Of a stretch of 20,618 bases of DNA, positions 1-6,201 are shown in pieces. The stretch is from Parcubacteria group bacterium (GTDB lineage: Bacteria; Patescibacteriota; Minisyncoccia; Phycocordibacterales; UBA12088): assembly GCA_021731325.1 (NCBI GenBank), contig JAKFXP010000036.1, positions 1 through 20,618 on the forward strand, written 5' to 3'. The stretch's first letter is position 1. Each line of letters starts with the position of its first letter. Below the pieces are notes generated by a model. It was not told where the DNA came from and searched no databases. It saw only the letters and a list, made by a program, of their open reading frames with translations. The translations under genes and the position numbers were made by a program.

Positions 1-127
1 CACTCCTGCGGAGTTGGCGCATGTAGTTCGCCGGTTAAATGATCGACCACGCAAGCGTCTCAAATTCAAAAGTCCACGACAGATATTTCAGAAAGGTTAA
101 GTGTTGCAGTTAGAGTGCTAATTCAGG
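1..127 (+). mobile_element. Right end of an IS30-family insertion sequence
   Basis: The window opens inside an IS30-like element. The transposase frame stops at 100 and is followed directly by GTGTTGCAGTTAGAGTGCTA and ATTCAGG (101-127), which resembles the GTGTTGCA...GAATT-type terminal repeat of IS30 elements. The left end and target duplication lie outside the window, so the exact boundary (about 127) is inferred. Unique sequence resumes afterwards. Confidence 0.72.
2..100 (+). CDS. IS30-family transposase, C-terminal fragment
   Basis: The frame is open from the first full codon and ends with TAA at 98-100, giving 32 residues. The sequence contains NDRPRKRLKFKSP followed by RQIF, which matches the conserved C-terminal signature of IS30 transposases (LN-x-RPRK-x-L-x-(F/W)-K-(T/S)P-x-x-(V/I)F). 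This is the end of the DDE catalytic (rve) domain; the catalytic residues themselves lie upstream of the window. Partial only because the window starts here, so intactness cannot be judged. The stop codon sits one base before the terminal repeat, as in complete IS30 elements. Confidence 0.8.
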   Translation, partial: TPAELAHVVRRLNDRPRKRLKFKSPRQIFQKG

Positions 128-190
128 ATGGTATGCTACGTGAGTATTATAAGTTCCCTACAACAACATATCAAAATATGTCTTCGTACA

Positions 191-219
191 TTGTCATGAG
201 TGTATGAAGGAATTAGTAT
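191..219 (+). promoter_or_regulatory. Candidate sigma70 promoter for the 247-504 ORF
   Basis: TTGTCA (191-196), a 17-nt spacer and TAGTAT (214-219) match the -35/-10 consensus at 5/6 and 4/6. A start near 226 would leave a leader of about 20 nt that holds the Shine-Dalgarno at 235-241. A 6-bp hairpin (220-225/229-234) ends just before the Shine-Dalgarno but would be largely outside such a transcript. Confidence 0.4.
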
Positions 220-246
220 GCTTGCCACGCAAGCGAGGAGGATATC

Positions 247-504
247 ATGAACAAGTTTAGGTTGAAGTACAAAGAGTGGCACCAGGGGGCATTTCACAAA
301 TGCGCATCACCAATAGATGCGCAGAAGGGTTTCAAAGGTGTCGCGGACCTGGATGATGCTGTGGTACTACTCAAGGAGATAATTTTGTGCTGGGCACTAC
401 CACCGCAAGATACCATGGTGATCGAGGAGGAATACCCCGACGGAACGATTGTACCGCATACGTTCAAAATCATGATCGATTTGACACCGGTCGACAAGGC
501 GTAG
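247..504 (+). CDS. Hypothetical protein, 85 aa
   Basis: I do not recognise this protein. It is a soluble, mildly acidic polypeptide with no predicted membrane segment or signal peptide. Its C-terminal half (IEEEYPDGTIVPHTFKIMID) suggests a beta strand-turn-strand. The ATG at 247 is preceded by a strong Shine-Dalgarno GAGGAGG (235-241) with 5-nt spacing, and a clear intrinsic terminator follows the stop, so it looks like a real monocistronic gene. It lies between an IS30 end and a HicB-like gene on the opposite strand, which suggests an accessory locus. It does not resemble a HicA toxin (no dsRBD-like GSH motif), so I do not call it the missing HicB partner. Confidence 0.65.
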   Translation: MNKFRLKYKEWHQGAFHKCASPIDAQKGFKGVADLDDAVVLLKEIILCWALPPQDTMVIEEEYPDGTIVPHTFKIMIDLTPVDKA

Positions 505-536
505 GTAGGAGTTATTAGTTCGTTGCAACAGCACTT

Positions 537-567
537 CATCCCCCGATAAACGGGGGATGTTTTTATT
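537..567 (+). terminator. Intrinsic terminator after the 85-aa ORF
   Basis: A perfect 9-bp stem CATCCCCCG (537-545)/CGGGGGATG (551-559) with loop ATAAA is followed by TTTTTATT on the + strand. This is a canonical Rho-independent terminator for the gene ending at 504. Confidence 0.9.
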
Positions 568-770
568 CACAGATTAAAGGTACTGGGTACCTTTAATCTG
601 TGCGTGAGCACCTCAAGATATCCAAGCACTGCCTCCCGCACATGCGCCTCTGCTTCCGCAAAAGTGTCTCCAAACGAGGACAGATGATTGAGCTCGGGAA
701 TCGTGGCGACTACCTGCCCTGTTTCTGTGTCTACCTCATACTCTATTTTGTACTCGAGTTCGTTTGACAT
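567..770 (-). CDS. HicB-like antitoxin (orphan), 67 aa
   Basis: The N-terminal part (YKIEYEVDTETGQVVATIPEL, then a loop, then GDTFAEAEAHVREAVLGYLE) fits the HicB/UPF0150 fold: a ribonuclease-H-like antitoxin core in which a strand pair 'DxETGxYVATxPEL' precedes a 'GDTxxEAxxxxxEAI' helix. HicB antitoxins normally bind and neutralise the mRNA interferase HicA. No C-terminal DNA-binding domain is present, and no HicA gene lies on either side, so this appears to be an orphan or domesticated copy. ATG at 770 is preferred to the in-frame GTG at 776 because an extended -10 ends 6 nt upstream of 770. The last residues (LKVPSTFNL) are encoded by a 16-bp-arm palindrome, which suggests the original C-terminus was replaced or extended by that element. 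Confidence 0.75.
   Translation of the reverse strand: MSNELEYKIEYEVDTETGQVVATIPELNHLSSFGDTFAEAEAHVREAVLGYLEVLTHRLKVPSTFNL
568..602. repeat. REP-like perfect palindrome, 16-bp arms, overlapping hicB 3' end
   Basis: CACAGATTAAAGGTAC (568-583) and its exact reverse complement (587-602) flank a TGG loop. It encodes the end of the HicB-like protein and reaches into its TGA. There is no T-run after it on either strand, so it is not a canonical terminator. Its A-rich/GGT...ACC/T-rich core resembles the palindromes at 3820-3846 and 5599-5641. Confidence 0.85.
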
Positions 771-776
771 ATTCAC

Positions 777-805
777 ATAGTACCATGCTAATCATTGGCA
801 TTCAA
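777..805 (-). promoter_or_regulatory. Promoter of hicB-like gene, leaderless
   Basis: On the minus strand, TTGAAT (805-800), a 17-nt spacer ending TGG, and TACTAT (782-777) form a -35 plus extended -10. Only 6 nt separate the -10 from ATG 770, so the transcript should start at or next to the start codon. No Shine-Dalgarno is present. Confidence 0.6.
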
Positions 806-839
806 CCGATACTCGTGAGCAAAATAAACGATACGTAGT

Positions 840-1841
840 TTAGTTTTTAGCGAGAGTCAAAAATTCCTTTGCAATATCTGCATACGTGCGAGTGTACGTA
901 AACGCCTCGGCACGATGTCGTGCGTCTGCATACACCTTCTCATGCATAAACGAGCACAGGGTATCTGCAATACTCTGAGGATCAACAGGATCAATCCAGG
1001 TGACCGCATCTCCAAATCGGTCACGGGTGCCACAGTCGGATGTGAGTATGACGGGTAATCCCATTGCGAGTGCTTCCATGCCTAGGTTTGGACTTACTTC
1101 CGAGAGTGAGGGTACGACGAGTGCACGGGTGGTGCGCATGCGTACTACAAGCTCTTTACGTGGAATGTCTTTGAAGATTTCAAGCTTCATAGTTGGGTAC
1201 TTTTTTTGTGCGAGCACGTACGCGCGTTCGAGCGTATCGATATTTTTAAATCCAGTTGGTCGCCACGCACAGAGGAACACATCTCCACCTTGCGCCGATT
1301 CCTCTTTTTGTGGATAGCTGTTTTCGATAATCGCCGTCTTGGAGAATGGTATCGCATATGGTGCTGCCCATATATCGCGCTGGTACGCCGTTGAAAATAC
1401 CACCTTGGTGGTAAGCGGAAACACGATATATTTCTGGAGCCATACCAATAATCGTTCTTTACGAGAGAGTGCACGGGGTGCCATATAAAACTCGCTCAAC
1501 AGCACCTTCTCACCGGTACGTTCTACGTAACTCTCCCACACAAAATCACCCCCGGTACGAATAATTATCTTTTTGCCCAAAACCCACCCGGCAATGACCG
1601 ACGGGAGTGCAACCGAGACCGTATCCAAAATAATAAACACATCAGCGCGCAGACCTGCAAACAGTACATGGTACAAAAACATGAGGTGACGCAGTACCTT
1701 TGGGTACTTCCGCACTTCCTGAAAGGCAACCAGGGATACGGCATGACCCTGCTGTTCCAACCCTTCTTTGAGAGCAACTGAGTAGTACGCTGGCCCCCCG
1801 GATTCAGGCGGAATAAGCGGAGTGGCGATGAGGATGTGCAT
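840..1841 (-). CDS. GT4-family glycosyltransferase
   Basis: A 333-aa protein with the GT-B layout. The N-terminal acceptor domain begins MHILIATPLIPPESGGPAYY, including the Gly-rich loop typical of GT4 enzymes. The C-terminal donor domain carries the E-x7-E motif (E248 and E256 in SLSEVSPNLGMEALAMG), which binds the nucleotide-sugar. It probably transfers a sugar from an NDP or undecaprenyl-linked donor to a growing surface glycan at the cytoplasmic face of the membrane; donor and acceptor cannot be told. It is close to the usual length for GT4, perhaps slightly short. The N-terminus is clearly similar to the glycosyltransferase at 3422 (shared ILIATPL-x-PPE), so the two look like paralogues. 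Translation start 1841 is supported by a -10 ending 8 nt upstream. Confidence 0.9.
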   Translation of the reverse strand: MHILIATPLIPPESGGPAYYSVALKEGLEQQGHAVSLVAFQEVRKYPKVLRHLMFLYHVLFAGLRADVFIILDTVSVALPSVIAGWVLGKKIIIRTGGDFVWESYVERTGEKVLLSEFYMAPRALSRKERLLVWLQKYIVFPLTTKVVFSTAYQRDIWAAPYAIPFSKTAIIENSYPQKEESAQGGDVFLCAWRPTGFKNIDTLERAYVLAQKKYPTMKLEIFKDIPRKELVVRMRTTRALVVPSLSEVSPNLGMEALAMGLPVILTSDCGTRDRFGDAVTWIDPVDPQSIADTLCSFMHEKVYADARHRAEAFTYTRTYADIAKEFLTLAKN

Positions 1842-1849
1842 ATAGTTGT

Positions 1850-1878
1850 ATTGTAGTACAGAGTATCGTTCTAGTCAC
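1850..1878 (-). promoter_or_regulatory. Promoter of the 840-1841 glycosyltransferase, leaderless
   Basis: GTGACT (1878-1873), a 17-nt spacer and TACAAT (1855-1850) on the minus strand. The -10 ends 8 nt before ATG 1841, leaving essentially no leader and no Shine-Dalgarno. Confidence 0.6.
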
Positions 1879-1895
1879 ACAACACCCAATATGTA

Positions 1896-1937
1896 CAAAT
1901 TATACAAATCAACCGCCCTGCATTGCTGCAAGGCGGT
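1896..1937 (-). terminator. Intrinsic terminator after the HAD hydrolase gene
   Basis: On the minus strand, an 11-bp stem (1937-1927 with 1922-1912, one G-U pair) closes a GCAA tetraloop of the GNRA type and is followed by TTGATTTGTATAATTTG. The U-rich part is imperfect, but position (15 nt after the stop) and stability support termination of the Nudix-HAD transcript. Confidence 0.75.
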
Positions 1938-1951
1938 CTTGGGGTAATGAG

Positions 1952-2599
1952 TTATACGAGTACCCCATAGTTTTTGAGAACGAGCGCGAGACGATCGGGA
2001 TGATTTTTGGTGAGATCAAAAAGCTCACCCTGACCACCCATACGCTTAAATGCATCCACATTTTCTTTTATATCGTCAATGAACAACACATGGCCTGGAT
2101 CAGTAGCCCCTATCGCATCAAGCGTAGCAAGAAAAAAATCTTCATCAGGCTTTTCGTAGCCAACTTCGTACGACTTCACAATGCGCCGGTTTGGATCATT
2201 GATAAATCTCTGAACCGTTTCCAAGTGCTCAATGTACGGCCAGTGTAATTCCTCAGTATTCGAGGCGATGCACACACATACATCAGAACGAACCTGCTTG
2301 AGCGTACGGAGGATGCTCTCCGGTGCTGGGGTAAAGATATCACCCCATAATTCAGTAAAGCACTCATACGTGACACATTCGTTCATATCAAACAATTCTT
2401 GCACCTGCGCAAATACCTGCAATCCAGTCATCTGCCCTGTTTGGCGCTTCGTTACTTCATTACGCGCAAACATAGTGGCATATATGTCCTCCGCACTCGC
2501 GTCGCCACAATACATTGCGATATTTTCACATGCAGTGAGGTGCCGAAAGGTTCCAAGCACGTTACCAAAATCAAGCAACAATGTCTTTATGGTATACAT
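1952..2599 (-). CDS. HAD-superfamily hydrolase (HAD-IA, YihX-like)
   Basis: A 215-aa protein with all four HAD motifs: motif I LLLDFGNVLG (nucleophile D10), motif II CIASNTE (S113-N114), motif III K150 in GYEKPDEDFF, and motif IV FIDDIKENV (D175, D176). The 'D-F-G-N-V' form of motif I, in which the usual second Asp is Gly, is that of the YihX/epoxide-hydrolase-N-like HAD-IA group, which includes sugar-phosphate phosphatases. A phosphatase role on a sugar or nucleotide phosphate is likely; the substrate is unknown. An in-frame start exists further upstream, but it would overlap the Nudix gene by 73 nt. ATG 2599 lies 2 nt after the Nudix stop, with GGAG in the end of that gene as ribosome-binding site, indicating translational coupling. 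Confidence 0.88.
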   Translation of the reverse strand: MYTIKTLLLDFGNVLGTFRHLTACENIAMYCGDASAEDIYATMFARNEVTKRQTGQMTGLQVFAQVQELFDMNECVTYECFTELWGDIFTPAPESILRTLKQVRSDVCVCIASNTEELHWPYIEHLETVQRFINDPNRRIVKSYEVGYEKPDEDFFLATLDAIGATDPGHVLFIDDIKENVDAFKRMGGQGELFDLTKNHPDRLALVLKNYGVLV

Positions 2600-2601
2600 C
2601 T

Positions 2602-3303
2602 CTACTCTCCAACACGAGGCCACAGTTCTGGGAACGTGCAGAAGAAAATAAACAATACCGAGTTTGCAGTGCACATACGGTACACCGCCCCAACGTTATC
2701 TTTCCCTTCCGCCACCCGCTTGATCAACTCATCCGGCGAAATAAATTCCGCCGAATAGATTGGTTCGTTCCGTGTCGATTTAATCTGTTCAATCTTTGCA
2801 AGATCAACCTCCACAAATAAGATGTCGCTCCACGTTGCAACGAATGTTGGATTTGGGTTATGCCACGGATACCGAGGTCGTGTGATATTTTTCACAATCC
2901 CTGCCCCAGATTCTTCGGATGCTTCCCGCGTTGCTGTTTCTTCGATACTTTCTCCCAGTATCTTTTTGGCAAATCCCATGGGAACTTGTCCAAATACTAC
3001 CGGATCATGTCCATTCACCTCAGGTTGCTCAGGGTCATCGGCATGCGGGCGTGGTTGACGAATAATTGCAATTCGTACCTCACCTTCAGGCGTCTTACCA
3101 TACACAACCAAATTTACGTTTGGTGCTTCACGGTACAAAGGACGATCAAATACCGGCACACCATTGGCATCAAGCACCACTGCGGTTTCGACCGAGCCAT
3201 GGCGCGATTGCACCTCCCAATCCCCTATAACCCGTAGGCCATTGAGGAATAATGTCCAACCTGGCTCATGTTCTGTTGTACACAATCGTACGGTAGCTGT
3301 CAT
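2602..3303 (-). CDS. Nudix hydrolase
   Basis: A 233-aa protein with a Nudix box around residues 110-135: GESIEETATREASEESGAG supplies E118, R126-E127 and E130-E131, the metal-binding and catalytic residues of pyrophosphohydrolases that cleave nucleoside diphosphates linked to another moiety. The box is slightly unusual: the leading Gly (G110) is seven rather than five residues before E118, so either the loop has a 2-residue insertion or Ala takes the Gly position. The preceding strand region (VRIAIIRQPRP) and a long N-terminal domain resemble the ADP-ribose/NDP-sugar pyrophosphatase type. It starts with ATG 3303 behind a strong AAGGAGG and shares a transcript with the HAD phosphatase, a pairing consistent with stepwise dephosphorylation of an NDP-sugar (inference). 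Confidence 0.88.
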   Translation of the reverse strand: MTATVRLCTTEHEPGWTLFLNGLRVIGDWEVQSRHGSVETAVVLDANGVPVFDRPLYREAPNVNLVVYGKTPEGEVRIAIIRQPRPHADDPEQPEVNGHDPVVFGQVPMGFAKKILGESIEETATREASEESGAGIVKNITRPRYPWHNPNPTFVATWSDILFVEVDLAKIEQIKSTRNEPIYSAEFISPDELIKRVAEGKDNVGAVYRMCTANSVLFIFFCTFPELWPRVGE

Positions 3304-3336
3304 GACAGCCTCCTTGTGTTGCTAGGCAAAATTACC

Positions 3337-3367
3337 TAGTACGTACCATACCATATAATACGTACTA
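3337..3367. promoter_or_regulatory. Operator-like inverted repeat in the Nudix/glycosyltransferase divergent region
   Basis: TAGTACGTA (3337-3345) and TACGTACTA (3359-3367) form a perfect 9-bp inverted repeat with 22 bp between arm centres, about two helical turns. It surrounds the -10 of the minus-strand Nudix promoter and abuts its -35. This geometry suits a dimeric repressor. The arms contain GTAC, which is common in this genome, so chance is possible. Confidence 0.45.
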
Positions 3368-3373
3368 TGTCTA
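3345..3373 (-). promoter_or_regulatory. Promoter of the Nudix-HAD operon
   Basis: TAGACA (3373-3368), a 17-nt spacer ending TGG and TATGGT (3350-3345) on the minus strand give a 5/6 -35 plus extended -10. The transcript would start near 3338 with a leader of about 35 nt that carries AAGGAGG before ATG 3303. A perfect + strand TATAAT also occurs at 3354-3359. Confidence 0.55.
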
Positions 3374-3406
3374 TACGTAGCGCGAATCACCCTATCATAT
3401 ATATCA

Positions 3407-3415
3407 TGCTACAGT
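3407..3415 (+). promoter_or_regulatory. Extended -10 of the 3422 glycosyltransferase, leaderless
   Basis: TGC-TACAGT ends 6 nt before ATG 3422. No convincing -35 and no Shine-Dalgarno are present. TATAAT at 3354-3359 is an alternative that would give a leader of about 55 nt. Confidence 0.5.
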
Positions 3416-3421
3416 AGAGCC

Positions 3422-4531
3422 ATGCGTATTCTTATTGCCACCCCCCTATTTCCTCCTGAGCTCGGTGAACCGGCAGAGTATGTGTGGGAATTGGCACAGC
3501 GCCTTGCTACCGAGCACAGCGTCACGTTACTCACCTACGCACATGCGGTAGTACCTATACCGAACGTACGTATCATACAGATTGAAAAACAACACCGATT
3601 ACTCAGACGTCTCATTACCTATACTCGAGCACTCCTCCGCGAAGTACACACTACCGACCTCATATATGCACAAAAAGCGGGTGCTGCTGGGTTCCCTGCA
3701 GCACTCGTAAGCAAGCTGCGCAACATTCCGCTCATCGTTCACTTTCCCCATGATGAGGTATGGGAACGACGCACTTCACGTGAAGCACACTCCCCCATCT
3801 CAGAATTCTCCCCCACCCAAGAAAAAGGTGTCAGACACCTTTTTCTCACCTATGCACAGCGTTTTACGCTTCGACAAGCAACGCACATCATCGTGCACTC
3901 AGACTACCATGCAGAGTTCTTTAGTACACAGTATGGCATTCCGCGCACTGCGTTTTGCACCATACCGCAACCACTCCCCCTTGGTATCGACCTACCTTTT
4001 CCTGCTACCCCCCTGTCTCATCGCGTAGTGGTGCACATGCCTGCCCACACAGGATCTCTCCCTGTATGCGTACACCATGCGTACACCATGCTCGTACACA
4101 CTATTCCAGACGTAACCTTCACCCTACTTCATCGGGTCGCACCAACAACACCTCTCGAACTACAACCCTACATACAGCACATAATCTCTCCGTCTCGAGC
4201 AGAACGGCAACACCTCGTGCGTCAGAGTGGTGCACTCATCCTCGTTGAGGACACTCTGTCACACGTACCATTACTCGCCGAGTACATGCGTAGCGAAGTG
4301 CCAGTCCTGGTACCCGAAACGAGTACTGCGGCACACATATGCCCACTACCTCTCCTCCATACGTTTGAGGTGTCTCATACTGAGAGCCTTACGCAACTCC
4401 TTACCCGTACACTCACCGACACGCTATTCCAACAACAACATGCGCAATACGTACGTGCGCACATAGCCTCAACCTACTCCTGGGATGCACACCTCGCAGA
4501 GTTTACCACCCTATTGACCACCTCCGTATGA
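3422..4531 (+). CDS. GT4-like glycosyltransferase, divergent
   Basis: A 369-aa GT-B-type protein. The N-terminus MRILIATPLFPPELGEPAEYV is the GT4 acceptor-domain start and is paralogous to the gene at 840-1841. The C-terminal half is weakly conserved and I see no clean E-x7-E: the equivalent region reads LLAEYMRSEVPVLVPE. Activity on a nucleotide-sugar donor is therefore uncertain. Residues 133-142 (QEKGVRHLFL) are encoded by a 12-bp-arm palindrome inserted in frame between the N-domain and the following helix, probably in a linker. Codon use is CA/CC-rich. Its TGA overlaps the ATG of the next gene (ATGA), so the two are translationally coupled. Confidence 0.8.
   Translation: MRILIATPLFPPELGEPAEYVWELAQRLATEHSVTLLTYAHAVVPIPNVRIIQIEKQHRLLRRLITYTRALLREVHTTDLIYAQKAGAAGFPAALVSKLRNIPLIVHFPHDEVWERRTSREAHSPISEFSPTQEKGVRHLFLTYAQRFTLRQATHIIVHSDYHAEFFSTQYGIPRTAFCTIPQPLPLGIDLPFPATPLSHRVVVHMPAHTGSLPVCVHHAYTMLVHTIPDVTFTLLHRVAPTTPLELQPYIQHIISPSRAERQHLVRQSGALILVEDTLSHVPLLAEYMRSEVPVLVPETSTAAHICPLPLLHTFEVSHTESLTQLLTRTLTDTLFQQQHAQYVRAHIASTYSWDAHLAEFTTLLTTSV
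3820..3846. repeat. REP-like palindrome inside a glycosyltransferase gene
   Basis: AGAAAAAGGTGT (3820-3831), loop CAG, ACACCTTTTTCT (3835-3846): a perfect 12-bp inverted repeat. The AAAGGTGTC-AGACACCTTT core resembles REP-type palindromes associated with Y1/RAYT transposases (recollection, not searched). It is in frame and free of stops. Confidence 0.75.
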
Positions 4532-5604
4532 CCAAAGAACATTGGGAACAGTATTGCAATACCCATCTGACCACAATCACTCCTGTATTGATTGATCTTG
4601 GGTTTACTCTTGAAAGTGAGCAACCACACCTCTCCGGTGAACGGTACCTACTCTCAGGCCCGAAACTTGTACTCTATGGGGAGCGTACACGCGACCACCT
4701 CCCCGTCATCATTAAGATTACCGACGACCATGTTGCCGCGCGCGACCTAATACACGAACGCACCTGCCGCGAGACACTCGAACGTATCAATTTTGCGTAC
4801 CAACTCTTTCAATCGCCACGCGACATTCTTTTTGCCCAGCACGACAAGTACACGATTTCTATTACTCAGTATATATCTCAAGACGTACCGTTTTTAGACC
4901 GTACCCTCGAAGAACAGTTTTTTCTTGCACTCAAAGCACTCGAATCACAAGAGGCGTCACACGCCACCACCGCTGAACATATCCATCTTATTACGGGTGC
5001 GTTTGACCTGTATGATGGCGCAAGATACCAACACACCCTTACCCGATACCGTACTGAGGTAGATGCCCGACCAGTACCGCACGAAACTAAAGAAGCATTC
5101 GACAGAGCACTTGAAAGTATTCGTACCGGCACTACACTCTTAGATCGTTACGCAGGCTTCCTGACTCATTGGGATTTTGTGCCACACAATATTCGCGTAC
5201 ACCGGGGTTCTATATACCTCCTCGACCACACCGCCATTCGCTTTGGTAACAAGTATGAAGGGTGGGCGCGATTTATGAATTTTATGACCCTGTACCATCG
5301 TGCACTTGAAACAGCCCTTGATACGTACGTACAAAGAAATCGCCGGAGCGAGGAGTATGAGACACTGCGACTTATGCGTATCTATCGCTTGAGTGAGCTG
5401 GTATGGTTTTACACTAACATACGCACACACGCTGAAGGATCGCTCCGCACCCTGACGGATGCGCGTATTGCACTGTGGACACAAGCACTCGTGGCACAAC
5501 TCACCAATACCCCCTTATCTGAAACCGTACTCGACCAGTACCGTACCACCCGCGACAGCCTGCGCGACCTGGATGAGCAAAAACGACAGCAAGGACTGCA
5601 CTAA
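4528..5604 (+). CDS. APH/choline-kinase-like phosphotransferase
   Basis: A 358-aa protein with the protein-kinase-like fold of aminoglycoside/choline/sugar kinases. Visible elements are a possible ATP-binding Lys (K63 in VIIKITD), the catalytic loop HWDFVPHN (H214, D216, N221) corresponding to H-G-D-x-x-x-x-N of APH enzymes, and the metal-binding D233 in LLDHTAIRFGN. The Gly of HGD is Trp, which is tolerated in this superfamily. The stop codon lies inside a 21-bp-arm palindrome. It starts by a 4-nt overlap with the glycosyltransferase at 3422, so the two products probably act together, for example phosphorylating a glycan, lipid carrier or free sugar (inference). Antibiotic modification is possible by family but not supported by context. 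Confidence 0.78.
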   Translation: MTKEHWEQYCNTHLTTITPVLIDLGFTLESEQPHLSGERYLLSGPKLVLYGERTRDHLPVIIKITDDHVAARDLIHERTCRETLERINFAYQLFQSPRDILFAQHDKYTISITQYISQDVPFLDRTLEEQFFLALKALESQEASHATTAEHIHLITGAFDLYDGARYQHTLTRYRTEVDARPVPHETKEAFDRALESIRTGTTLLDRYAGFLTHWDFVPHNIRVHRGSIYLLDHTAIRFGNKYEGWARFMNFMTLYHRALETALDTYVQRNRRSEEYETLRLMRIYRLSELVWFYTNIRTHAEGSLRTLTDARIALWTQALVAQLTNTPLSETVLDQYRTTRDSLRDLDEQKRQQGLH

Positions 5605-5641
5605 CAATTGATAGAGGTTCAACCTCTATCAATTGTTAGTG
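5599..5641. repeat. 21-bp-arm perfect palindrome between convergent genes
   Basis: CACTAACAATTGATAGAGGTT (5599-5619, shown here as the 20-nt start plus T) is repeated as an exact inverted copy at 5621-5641 around a single C. It covers the last His codon and TAA of the kinase gene and stops 8 nt short of the convergent HD gene. No T-tract follows on either strand. Probably a REP-like element acting as a bidirectional transcript end. Confidence 0.88.
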
Positions 5642-5648
5642 TGACACG

Positions 5649-6200
5649 CTAGTCACATTGGTCGAGTGCGGCCACCAAATCAGCATAGATATCAATGAGC
5701 GGGTGCTGCCAGTTGGTACGATATGCATCGAGAAGTGCGTGCATGAACCACAATTGCTCGGTACGCCCTCGATTAAACACACTCCAGAGTTTTGATCCTT
5801 CAGACTCATAGGTACGGAGCATACTTTGTGCGTTATGAATCTTGTCTGCAATCGACACTGCCTTAACCTCAGATGACGCATCACGTATACGGGCGATATA
5901 CTTTTTTTTGCGCTCTTCCCAAGGAAGCTCTTTTTGTTCACTCACCTCCTGCACCAGAGCAACCACTTCACCCCCTACCGCAGCAGTTAATTCCTCTACT
6001 GATACGCCAGTATCTTCGAGCACATCGTGCACCAGACCTGCCGCAATCACCTGTTCAGGAAAATCATAGGAAGTAAGGAGAAGTGCCACCAGGTAGGGAT
6101 GTATCACATAGGGCGATCCATCATTTTTGCGCACTTGTCCTGTATGTGCCCGAAGCGCAATCTGTGCCGCCTGTTCTATCCGCGGTGAAATTAAAAACAT
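5649..6200 (-). CDS. Small alarmone hydrolase-like HD-domain protein (RelA/SpoT family)
   Basis: A 183-aa single-domain HD protein. H34 in DGSPYVIHP, the HD pair H58-D59 in GLVHDVLEDT, and D119 in VSIADKIHN are the Mn-binding residues of the (p)ppGpp hydrolase domain of RelA/SpoT homologues. The EDT after HD and the IADKIHN motif are diagnostic. No synthetase, TGS or ACT domain is present, so it matches the small alarmone hydrolase class: hydrolysis of (p)ppGpp to GDP/GTP plus pyrophosphate, in the cytoplasm. Other nucleotide substrates are possible. ATG 6200 lies one base after the stop of the glycosyltransferase upstream, implying one transcript. A TATAGT at 6226-6221 could add an internal promoter. 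Confidence 0.85.
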   Translation of the reverse strand: MFLISPRIEQAAQIALRAHTGQVRKNDGSPYVIHPYLVALLLTSYDFPEQVIAAGLVHDVLEDTGVSVEELTAAVGGEVVALVQEVSEQKELPWEERKKKYIARIRDASSEVKAVSIADKIHNAQSMLRTYESEGSKLWSVFNRGRTEQLWFMHALLDAYRTNWQHPLIDIYADLVAALDQCD

Positions 6201-6201
6201 A

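Noticed and set aside
47..235. CCACGCAAGCG occurs at 47-57 and at 225-235 and might be an IS-related direct repeat.
   Set aside because: One copy is inside the transposase coding region and the other 100 bp beyond the element's end, which does not fit a target duplication.
1693..1708. AGTACC-TTTG-GGTACT inverted repeat in a glycosyltransferase gene.
   Set aside because: Only 6-bp arms, expected often in DNA so rich in GTAC.
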